Assembly (NCBI GenBank): GCA_041494285.1
Contig: JBGQAL010000164.1
Location: 1-5,960, forward strand
Direction: 5' to 3'
Length of the DNA: 5,960 nt
Origin: Fen-7 sp041494285
Lineage (GTDB): Archaea; Halobacteriota; Methanosarcinia; Methanotrichales; Methanotrichaceae
Numbering within the stretch: position 1 is the stretch's first letter; each line of letters starts with the position of its first letter. Made by a program: the position numbers and the translations under genes. The notes under the pieces are model-generated. The model was not told where the DNA came from, made no database searches, and was given only the letters and a program-made list of their open reading frames with translations. Positions 1 through 5,086 of the stretch are shown here, in pieces.

Positions 1-1
1 C

Positions 2-161
2 GATCAGAGATATTTTCGGCTTGCAGGAGCTGAAGAATCAAACAAGCTATGATCTCAAAAGAGCTTGATTTAGCCCAAGAATTTCTCCAGGATCAGGCAT
101 AGACCTGCAATCATTTTGGTGTTAGATCTCAACTTAATGCATAACGGCAAAGTAATAAGGA
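2..161 (+). repeat. Diverged direct repeat, copy A
   Basis: This block matches 1243-1416 in the same orientation. The first 30 bases (2-31 against 1243-1272) are identical except for one C/T difference. Further matching islands follow in the same order: an AGAGCT-GAT-GCC-AGAATTT island, a TAGACCTG island and a closing CGGCAAA(A)GTAATAAG island, separated by small indels. It may extend left beyond the window. Copy A lies downstream of the minus-strand surface-protein gene, copy B upstream of it. Together they bracket about 1.1 kb, consistent with a segmental duplication or a dispersed element. Confidence 0.75.
3..68 (+). pseudogene. Possible 3' end of a gene entering from the left (or a gene fragment)
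   Basis: A frame open from the window edge reads IRDIFGLQELK and continues for ten more codons to a TGA at 66-68. The product is not recognised. The reason to list it is the second copy at 1243: over the first 11 codons the two copies differ at three bases, all third positions and all synonymous (GGC/GGT, CTG/CTA, AAG/AAA). This suggests the stretch is or was coding. It may be the true C-terminus of a gene lying mostly outside the window, or a relic. The stretch is short, so chance is not excluded. Confidence 0.3.
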
Positions 162-186
162 TTTTTTGAGAGATCATTAAGAAATG

Positions 187-220
187 AAAAAAGATTGGAT
201 AGAAGGCGCACTGCGCCTTC
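187..220 (-). terminator. Hairpin plus T-tract terminator of the repeat-protein gene
   Basis: Positions 202-210 (GAAGGCGCA) and 212-220 (TGCGCCTTC) are perfect 9-base complements around a single central base, so in practice a 7-8 bp stem with a very tight loop. Read on the minus strand, the hairpin starts 23 bases after the stop codon at 244. A TATCCAATC spacer and a run of six T follow it. Hairpin plus T-run, right after a gene on the matching strand, is the expected layout for intrinsic termination. Archaeal terminators rely mainly on the T-tract. Confidence 0.6.
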
Positions 221-243
221 ATCATTGAGGTTTCGCTATTTAT

Positions 244-1044
244 TCAGGGATTATCGGCAGTGGTGCCAGCGGCCTCGTCCGGCTTGGAATTGAAGTCAGC
301 AGCCACGCAATCATGGCACACGGGGACTGTAACGAGCGGGAATCCGACGTAGGGCTGCTCGAAGTCGATGTCGTTGATGACTGGATCGAAGTCAGGTACG
401 GTGAATGAGGCACCTGTGCCGATCATCATAGCTATGTTGTGCTGGGTCTGGGTGAACGGGGATGCAGCGCCCTCAACGGCCTCGGCCAATCCTGGGTAAC
501 TGTTGGCTTCAGCATTGTTGGACTGGGTCAGCGAGTTGTAGGTTCCAAGAATGACTGCGTTGTTATTCTGGTCCTGGGAAACAGTCGGGTTCCAGGTGGC
601 TACGCTCTCTTCCGCATTGGCATAGTTGGTCTGATGAGCATCATTATGTTCTCCGACCACTAATAGAAGGTTCTCCTGGGTCTGGGCTATATTGGCTTCA
701 GAATCTGGCTGGTCAGCTCCAATAATCGTCGCAGACTGTGGGGCGTAAGCTTGGTTGTCTTGCGTAACTGTATTGGATGTCCCGACGGCCACCACAGCGT
801 TTTCAGAGATCTGGTGTGTGCCAAATCCTACAAACTGCTGCGAGTTGGTTTGTGTAATTGTGTTACTATCACCTAATATGGCCGCACAGTTCCTCTCGTA
901 TTGAGAAGAATATGCGGGCCCCGCGGTTTCTCCGGCAGTCTGTCCAACTCCGTTGGCGGTGTTTGTCTGCACCAATGTGTTTGTTGCCATTGCTCCCGAT
1001 ACAAGCGCAAGCATTACTATCAATGCCGCGATTACTAATTTCAT
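244..1044 (-). CDS. Exported N/Q-rich repeat protein, possible surface or sheath component
   Basis: The 266-residue product begins with a clear signal peptide (MKLVIAALIVMLALVSGAMA, likely cleaved after A20). The mature chain is acidic, Asn/Gln-rich and nearly devoid of Lys/Arg. It contains imperfect repeats of about 30 residues with the pattern N-[ST]-x-x-Q-[TSD]-N, then V-G, then Q-x3-N-x-x-[VI]-x-[VIL]-G. Examples are Asn61/Gln65/Asn67/Gly73/Gln78/Asn82/Gly88 and, degenerate, from Asn91, Asn134 and Asn170. Alternating polar and hydrophobic residues with ladder Asn/Gln positions resemble curlin-type stacked beta structures, but this is an analogy, not a family match. The C-terminal 50 residues lack repeats and carry C243-HD-C246. 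No C-terminal membrane anchor is seen, so it is probably secreted or polymerised. I chose the ATG at 1044 because an AGGAGG site lies 8 bases upstream and the signal peptide starts there. An ATG at 1089 would add a charged leader encoded by a hairpin. Function is not known. Confidence 0.85.
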   Translation of the reverse strand: MKLVIAALIVMLALVSGAMATNTLVQTNTANGVGQTAGETAGPAYSSQYERNCAAILGDSNTITQTNSQQFVGFGTHQISENAVVAVGTSNTVTQDNQAYAPQSATIIGADQPDSEANIAQTQENLLLVVGEHNDAHQTNYANAEESVATWNPTVSQDQNNNAVILGTYNSLTQSNNAEANSYPGLAEAVEGAASPFTQTQHNIAMMIGTGASFTVPDFDPVINDIDFEQPYVGFPLVTVPVCHDCVAADFNSKPDEAAGTTADNP

Positions 1045-1052
1045 TTCATTTG

Positions 1053-1058
1053 CCTCCT
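1053..1058 (-). promoter_or_regulatory. Strong Shine-Dalgarno of the repeat-protein gene
   Basis: On the minus strand this reads AGGAGG, 8 bases before the ATG at 1044. It fixes the start there rather than at the in-frame ATG at 1089, and it suggests high expression, as expected of a structural protein. Confidence 0.85.
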
Positions 1059-1071
1059 CTTTTTCTCGGAA

Positions 1072-1090
1072 GATGCCTACTAAAGGCATC
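1072..1090 (-). promoter_or_regulatory. 5' leader stem-loop of the repeat-protein gene
   Basis: GATGCCT (1072-1078) and AGGCATC (1084-1090) form a perfect 7 bp stem with a 5-base loop, ending 13 bases before the Shine-Dalgarno in the minus-strand mRNA. Such a structure near the mRNA 5' end could protect a stable transcript or modulate initiation. The stem is short and its role is an inference. Confidence 0.4.
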
Positions 1091-1121
1091 TAGATCCAGT
1101 TGGTCAACTATACTAATTATT

Positions 1122-1133
1122 GAAGATAAATTA
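1122..1133 (-). promoter_or_regulatory. Candidate TATA box for the repeat-protein gene
   Basis: The minus strand reads TAATTTATCTTC here. The usual archaeal spacing of about 26 bases would put the transcription start near 1101, giving a leader of about 57 bases that begins just before the stem-loop. The surrounding DNA is very AT-rich, and another candidate (TTGATATAATAAACC, about 1185-1199) exists upstream. Confidence 0.3.
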
Positions 1134-1164
1134 AAGCGAAACATTCGTATGGACAATTTATCTT
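1123..1164. repeat. 10-bp inverted repeat in the promoter region, possible operator
   Basis: AAGATAAATT (1123-1132) and AATTTATCTT (1155-1164) are perfect inverted copies separated by 22 bases. The inner copy overlaps the candidate TATA box of the minus-strand gene. A dyad over the promoter is what a dimeric repressor site would look like. An AT-rich arm can arise by chance, so the operator reading is weak. Confidence 0.35.
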
Positions 1165-1242
1165 TAACAACATTACGAATTTAGGTTTATTATATCAATT
1201 AAGCAATATGCATAAGGTAACAACTTAAGTACAAAATCCTAT

Positions 1243-1416
1243 GATCAGAGATATTTTCGGTTTGCAGGAGCTAAAAATATGACGAGGACCCTGCCCTTCC
1301 AAGAGCTAGATAAGCCTTAGAATTTCACGAGTATCACGGCCTAGAATCACGGCCTAGACCTGTATCATCTTTCGAAGCTAGCTCCAACTTGATATATGCG
1401 GCAAAAGTAATAAGAA
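1243..1416 (+). repeat. Diverged direct repeat, copy B
   Basis: This is the partner of copy A at the left window edge, sharing the 30-base core (1243-1272) and the ordered downstream islands up to GGCAAAAGTAATAAG. In this copy the core is preceded by AT, creating ATG at 1241, and the frame stops at 1280-1282 (M-IRDIFGLQELK-I-stop), so it is either a 13-codon peptide or a fragment of whatever copy A belongs to. It ends about 80 bases before the rhodanese start, so it could supply distal promoter sequence to that gene. Confidence 0.75.
1333..1358 (+). repeat. Perfect 13-bp tandem duplication inside copy B
   Basis: ATCACGGCCTAGA occurs twice in a row (1333-1345 and 1346-1358). The matching place in copy A has only one related unit, so this is a local duplication that arose after the two copies separated. 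Confidence 0.85.
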
Positions 1417-1431
1417 CTTAAAGATCGTCCA

Positions 1432-1439
1432 CTTTTATG
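1432..1439 (+). promoter_or_regulatory. Candidate TATA box for the rhodanese gene
   Basis: CTTTTATG in an AT-rich spacer would place transcription start near 1461, leaving a leader of about 40 bases that contains the Shine-Dalgarno. The box is only a partial match to the archaeal consensus. Similar CTTTTAT boxes occur upstream of the hydrate-repair gene. Confidence 0.3.
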
Positions 1440-1487
1440 ACAGTTTGACCTGGAACAATGAAAGAGAACCATACAAATTAATTATCT

Positions 1488-1493
1488 AAGGAG
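1488..1493 (+). promoter_or_regulatory. Shine-Dalgarno of the rhodanese gene
   Basis: AAGGAG lies 6 bases before the ATG at 1500 and supports that start. Confidence 0.75.
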
Positions 1494-1499
1494 CTTGAT

Positions 1500-2513
1500 A
1501 TGGCAAGATTGAAACACGCTGTTCGCGGAGCTGCTCTTCCTTGCATAAAGACAAAACACGTGGTCGCGAACATCACCCTAATCGTAGTAATCATGTTTTT
1601 TATCGGCACAAATGCGCTTGGCGAGTGCACTGTTTGCACAATGATTCAGGATTCATTCGGCGGCTTCTTTGGTGTTTCTTCTTTAAGCGGACAAGTCTCT
1701 CATAATAACACCAGCGCGCAAAATCTGGTAACCGCCTCAAATTTCAATAGCGAAATGCTTCTCCCTATTACCGAGGTCGATCAGAGGTATACAATACTGG
1801 ACGTGAGCGAGAACCCCGATTCATATATCAATGGGGCAATTCATATACCGTATACATATTTCTTGGATGATACAAATACTTTGAGGCCCATTCAGGATCT
1901 GGCCAAGATATTTGGGTATGTTGGGATCTCTCGTAACGATTCTATTGGCGTATACGGCGAGTGTATGCCGTGTGGAGGGGGCCCTTCCACTGCGACTTTT
2001 GTCTACTGGTTGCTTCGATATCTAGGCCACGATGACGTGAGGGTAATAGACGGTGGGATGGATGCCTGGGTTGCTGCCGGATTGCCTGTTTCGAAGAAAC
2101 CTTTGAGCAGACCAAGGACGACATACACGCCCAACCCTAGATTGGGCCTCCTCGCCAACTACAGTTATGTAAAGAGTGGACATGCCCAGATCGTTGACGC
2201 CAGGCCGGTTCAGGATTTCAAATCGGGATCTATACCTGGAACGATCAACATCCCATATGATGACGTTCAAGATGGTAAACGGGTTAAGGAAAATGCCGAC
2301 CTAGAAAAGGCTTTTGGGAATTTGACTAAAGAAAAGCCTGTTGTGGTATTTACAGCGACAGGCATAAAGGCATCAGTAGTCTGGTTTGCCCTAACCATGA
2401 TGGGCTACGATGCCATGCTCTACAGCTACCAAGATTGGGTCGTGCATAAGAAAATGGAGGATTCTAACGTGCCCGCTTCGCCTGGAAATAATGAGACCGC
2501 GTCATCTAGATAG
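1500..2513 (+). CDS. Membrane-anchored or exported tandem rhodanese-domain protein
   Basis: The 337-residue product has a basic N-terminus and a hydrophobic segment at about residues 21-41, so the rest should lie outside the membrane. A C43-TV-C46 motif and a linker follow. Rhodanese domain 1 spans about 95-200 (ILDV at 99-102, GAIHIP, VRVIDGGMDAW at 180-190) and domain 2 about 219-318 (DAR at 233-235, GSIPGTINIP, then the loop at 284-291). The architecture follows thiosulfate/3-mercaptopyruvate sulfurtransferases, whose catalytic Cys sits in the C-terminal domain as CxxGxxA. Here that loop reads TATGIKA, with Thr285 in place of Cys. Domain 1 instead has C155-MP-C158 in its active-site loop, two residues beyond the usual Cys position. 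Classical sulfurtransferase activity is therefore doubtful; a persulfide carrier, thiol-redox or binding role is possible. E42 before C43 makes a poor lipobox. The gene is divergent from the repeat-protein gene and convergent with the lamin-tail gene 19 bp away. Confidence 0.85.
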   Translation: MARLKHAVRGAALPCIKTKHVVANITLIVVIMFFIGTNALGECTVCTMIQDSFGGFFGVSSLSGQVSHNNTSAQNLVTASNFNSEMLLPITEVDQRYTILDVSENPDSYINGAIHIPYTYFLDDTNTLRPIQDLAKIFGYVGISRNDSIGVYGECMPCGGGPSTATFVYWLLRYLGHDDVRVIDGGMDAWVAAGLPVSKKPLSRPRTTYTPNPRLGLLANYSYVKSGHAQIVDARPVQDFKSGSIPGTINIPYDDVQDGKRVKENADLEKAFGNLTKEKPVVVFTATGIKASVVWFALTMMGYDAMLYSYQDWVVHKKMEDSNVPASPGNNETASSR

Positions 2514-2532
2514 TTTCGAACATTAGATTTGC

Positions 2533-3375
2533 TTATTTGTAAACTGGCAAGGTTTCAAGAGGCATAGGCATTCCTGATATTACTAAGGCCTGAGAGTTTT
2601 GGAGCGTAGCCTCTGTTGAAGGTTTAGATGGCCCCTCCATTGGCAAAAGATTCAAGGTCTGCGTAAGGAGATTGGGGTATCCCATAGTGGGTTGTCTCCA
2701 ATCCAGGCTCCTTGAGCCGTCTGGAATACAGGCATAGCTGAGGCCTTGATGAGGTCCTGCATTTGGATAGACAACTGAGTCCATTTGATCCTCTTCCGGA
2801 TCATGGAGGATCAGATCATCTCCTCCGTTGTCCAACTTTCCAGTTTTTACCACGAGAAAATCTCCGGGATCCATGACGGACTTCCCGTAAATTATGTCCT
2901 GAGGAATCCTGGCTACTACCTTTCCCGTGCCACTAGCAAGCCACCAATCCCGAAGATCCTCTGTAGAATTTCCTTTGTTGTATATCTCAACCCATTGCCT
3001 GCTGTTTCCTAAAAAGACTTCATTTATCACTACGTCAGCTTCACTTCCAAAGGTGCTGCTACTTTCCAGATATACTTTGTCTTTCAGGCTCTTGTAATCA
3101 GGAATTCGAGGCTGATCAATATGCACACCACAATCTACACAGAGCATAATCGCCAAATTCTCAGAATCCTGCCTAATCCCTGATCCTATGGCGGTCTGAT
3201 AATTGGATTGCACCAGGTGAGCATTATCACAAAAAATTACTCCAACATTCAATTCGTTTTGAGAGATGGCTCTCCCGACGGCCCGATCGTAGTTGCTCTG
3301 ATCTATTGTATTTCCTGCTATAGCCGACGGAACAATCAATAGAACCAACAATACCGTAATTATTATGTGCTGCAT
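2533..3375 (-). CDS. Exported protein: N/Q repeats fused to a lamin-tail domain
   Basis: The 280-residue product has a signal peptide (MQHIIITVLLVLLIVPSAIA, cleavage likely after A20). Two repeats follow with an exact 30-residue period: Q26/Q56, S27/S57, N28/N58, Y29/Y59, A32/A62, G34/G64, Q39/Q69, N43/N73 and C49/C79. The pattern is that of the N/Q repeats in the secreted protein encoded at 244-1044. C79-VD-C82 makes a CxxC. Residues about 114-235 form a lamin-tail domain: VVINEV at 115-120, WVEIYNKG at 128-135, DPGDFLVV at 169-176, DDLILHD, MDSVVY, IPDGS and a closing GYPN at 232-235. In prokaryotes this Ig-like fold is found on secreted proteins, often beside enzymes or surface structures. 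The roughly 45-residue tail shows no anchor. I chose the ATG at 3375, not 3402, because of the upstream SD and because it gives the same spacing to the mature N-terminus as the repeat paralogue. Exact function is unknown. Confidence 0.85.
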   Translation of the reverse strand: MQHIIITVLLVLLIVPSAIAGNTIDQSNYDRAVGRAISQNELNVGVIFCDNAHLVQSNYQTAIGSGIRQDSENLAIMLCVDCGVHIDQPRIPDYKSLKDKVYLESSSTFGSEADVVINEVFLGNSRQWVEIYNKGNSTEDLRDWWLASGTGKVVARIPQDIIYGKSVMDPGDFLVVKTGKLDNGGDDLILHDPEEDQMDSVVYPNAGPHQGLSYACIPDGSRSLDWRQPTMGYPNLLTQTLNLLPMEGPSKPSTEATLQNSQALVISGMPMPLETLPVYK

Positions 3376-3384
3376 GCGACAAAT

Positions 3385-3390
3385 CCTTCT
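3385..3390 (-). promoter_or_regulatory. Shine-Dalgarno deciding the lamin-tail protein start
   Basis: On the minus strand this reads AGAAGG, 9 bases before the ATG at 3375. The alternative ATG at 3402 has no comparable site and would put charged residues (AEERRICR) in front of the signal peptide. Confidence 0.5.
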
Positions 3391-3653
3391 TTCTTCAGCC
3401 ATATCAGTCTCAATATGTTGATATCTGTAACAAATATCTTATTTCCAATCGTAACATAACTATGTGATGTATCATTGTGCCACCCAAATTATCAGTACGA
3501 GTGTTCAGTCAATATGCTTAATAAAAATCTATGAAACCATGTTTAGTAGAAGTTATCCTGAACATTCAATATGATGAGTTGTCAGTAATGGCTAATCTAA
3601 ACCTTTTATGTCCCTTCTTGAAGCTAAAGAAAATCTGGGCTCTTGTCCGACAA

Positions 3654-3661
3654 CTTTTATT
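3654..3661 (+). promoter_or_regulatory. Candidate TATA box giving a leaderless hydrate-repair transcript
   Basis: CTTTTATT is centred about 27 bases before the ATG at 3685, which is the normal archaeal TATA-to-start distance. No Shine-Dalgarno precedes that ATG. Both facts fit transcription starting at or next to the start codon. Confidence 0.35.
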
Positions 3662-3684
3662 CGTCCGCATGCATACCACTTTTC

Positions 3685-5082
3685 ATGAAACTGATATCTT
3701 CTGAGGAAATGGCAGCAATCGATGCCAACTGCAAGTACTTCGGCCTTCTGCCTCTGCAGCTCATGGAGAACGCCGGAGCCTCATTGGCAAGAGCGACAAA
3801 GGCTAAGGCTCGAGGAAAAAAGATCGTCATAGTTGCCGGCAGGGGAAACAATGGTGGGGACGCCTTTGCCGCCGCCCGTCACTTGGATGGATTTGAAGTC
3901 ACTATTTTCCTGCTGGGCCGATCCAAAGATATCGCGACTGAAGAAGCCACGAGGAACTGGAATATCCTTGAGAAGCTCGGTTTCGATGCCAGAGAGATCA
4001 GTGACGTTCGAGATATGAACCTCGGCGAATACGACCTGATAATAGACGCCATCTTCGGCACTGGTGTGCGCGAACCGATCATTGGACTGGAGGGCGCTGC
4101 CATTGATGTCATCAACTCCGCTTCCCTGCCGGTGATATCCGTGGACGTTCCCAGCGGTCTAGGGACCTCAAAGGTTGTCAAGCCTGACCTCACAGTCACC
4201 TTTCATAAGCCCAAGCCTGGCATGGTCGGCGAGGTCATTGTTGAGGACATTGGCATTCCCGCCAGTGCAGAGTTCTTTGTGGGTCCAGGAGACCTCCGGC
4301 TGGTCGGCGCAAGGTCTCCTGACAGCCACAAGGGTGACAGCGGCAGGATCCTCGTGATCGGAGGCGGCCCTTACACCGGCGCGCCGGCTCTCACTGCATT
4401 GGCAGCTCTACGAGCTGGCGCTGACATAGTTACTGTAGCGACTCCAGCGAGCGCTTCCAAGATCATCTCAGGCTACTCTCCAAACCTGATCGTCAGAGAG
4501 CTATCAGGGGACCATCTCTCTCCTGAACACATACCCATTTTGAGGGATTTGATCGACAGCCACGACGTTGTTGTCATGGGCATGGGCCTGGGGCGCAACT
4601 CCGAAACCCGGCAGGCTCTTGCTGCGATAATCCCTCTGTGCCAAAAGACGGTCGTAGATGCGGATGCGTTACAGCCAGAGCTACCTCTGAAGGGCATAGT
4701 CACGCCTCATGCCGGTGAGTTCAAGAGGATAAGCTCACTCGAGTTGCTCGGACCCGATTACAAGGTGCGGGTTGATCCAGCCAGGAGATATGCAAAAGAA
4801 AAAGGTTTGGTAGTGCTCTTGAAGGGCCATGTCGACCTGATCACTGATGGAGAGGTGGTTCGAGGAAACACAACGGGGAACCCTGGAATGACCGTGGGGG
4901 GCACTGGGGATGTGCTGGCTGGAGTTACCGCCGCCTTCTATGCACGAACCACTGCTCTACGTGCGGCGACGGCTGCCGCCTTCGTCAACGGGCGGGCGGG
5001 AGACTTGGTCTACGTCGAGAAGGACTACGGCATGGTTGCCACTGATGTAATCGATAAGATCCCTCTGGCTATGAGGCTGTGA
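3685..5082 (+). CDS. nnrDE: Bifunctional NAD(P)H-hydrate epimerase / ADP-dependent NAD(P)H-hydrate dehydratase
   Basis: The 465-residue cytoplasmic enzyme repairs damaged NADH and NADPH. The N-terminal YjeF-type domain (about 1-205) epimerises R- and S-hydrates; the C-terminal ribokinase-like domain (about 210-465) dehydrates the S form using ADP. Epimerase signatures are MENAG (27-31), GRGNNGGD (52-59), DAIFGTG (121-127), SVDVPSG (152-158) and TFHKPKPG (172-179). Dehydratase signatures are HKGDSGRILVIGG (215-227), ALRAGAD (241-247), VVDADAL (323-329), TPHAGEF (340-346), LLKG (378-381), NPGM (399-402) and GTGDVLAG (406-413), where Asp409 is the expected catalytic residue. All key motifs are present and the length is normal for the fusion. 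I chose ATG 3685 over an in-frame TTG at 3643 because MKLISSEEMAAID matches the usual family N-terminus and the 14-residue extension does not. The moaC start lies 4 bases after its stop, implying one operon. Confidence 0.95.
   Translation: MKLISSEEMAAIDANCKYFGLLPLQLMENAGASLARATKAKARGKKIVIVAGRGNNGGDAFAAARHLDGFEVTIFLLGRSKDIATEEATRNWNILEKLGFDAREISDVRDMNLGEYDLIIDAIFGTGVREPIIGLEGAAIDVINSASLPVISVDVPSGLGTSKVVKPDLTVTFHKPKPGMVGEVIVEDIGIPASAEFFVGPGDLRLVGARSPDSHKGDSGRILVIGGGPYTGAPALTALAALRAGADIVTVATPASASKIISGYSPNLIVRELSGDHLSPEHIPILRDLIDSHDVVVMGMGLGRNSETRQALAAIIPLCQKTVVDADALQPELPLKGIVTPHAGEFKRISSLELLGPDYKVRVDPARRYAKEKGLVVLLKGHVDLITDGEVVRGNTTGNPGMTVGGTGDVLAGVTAAFYARTTALRAATAAAFVNGRAGDLVYVEKDYGMVATDVIDKIPLAMRL
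5073..5076 (+). promoter_or_regulatory. Likely moaC Shine-Dalgarno inside the end of the upstream gene
   Basis: GAGG lies 10 bases before the moaC ATG, within the last codons of the hydrate-repair gene. The position suggests translation of moaC from a shared mRNA, with re-initiation or coupling. Confidence 0.45.
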
Positions 5083-5086
5083 TCTG

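Larger units (their letters stand above)
1045..1499. other. 455-bp divergent intergenic region
   Basis: This AT-rich spacer separates the divergent repeat-protein and rhodanese genes. From left to right it holds the leader, SD, stem-loop and candidate promoter of the minus-strand gene, the inverted repeat, and direct-repeat copy B with its internal 13-bp tandem duplication. It ends with the candidate TATA box and SD of the rhodanese gene. I see no RNA gene and no convincing complete protein-coding frame beyond the relic peptide in copy B. Confidence 0.7.
3376..3684. other. 309-bp divergent intergenic region
   Basis: This AT-rich spacer separates the divergent lamin-tail and hydrate-repair genes and should hold both promoters. 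TGTTCAG (3502-3508) and CTGAACA (3558-3564) are perfect 7-bp inverted copies. CAGTCAATATG (3506-3516) recurs as CATTCAATATG (3563-3573) with one mismatch, so a composite motif occurs twice about 57 bp apart. CTTTTATG at 3603-3610 and CTTTTATT at 3654-3661 are TATA-like. No RNA gene or convincing small gene is visible. A 14-codon TTG-initiated extension of the downstream gene is considered unlikely. Confidence 0.6.

Noticed and set aside
439..663. Plus-strand open frame of 74 codons
   Set aside because: It lies wholly antisense inside the repeat-protein gene. Its Gly/Val-rich product simply mirrors the repeats, and no start signal is present.
1045..1089. Upstream ATG start at 1089 for the repeat protein
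   Set aside because: It would add 15 charged residues before the signal peptide, encoded by the leader stem-loop and the Shine-Dalgarno itself.
858..1184. Plus-strand open frame of 108 codons
   Set aside because: It is antisense to the signal peptide and promoter of the repeat-protein gene, with no Shine-Dalgarno and no recognisable domain. The opposite strand has a signal peptide, repeats and an SD.
1540..1630. Lipoprotein signal in the rhodanese
   Set aside because: The residues before Cys43 (L-G-E) do not fit a lipobox because Glu precedes the Cys. A membrane anchor or an ordinary signal peptide is more likely.
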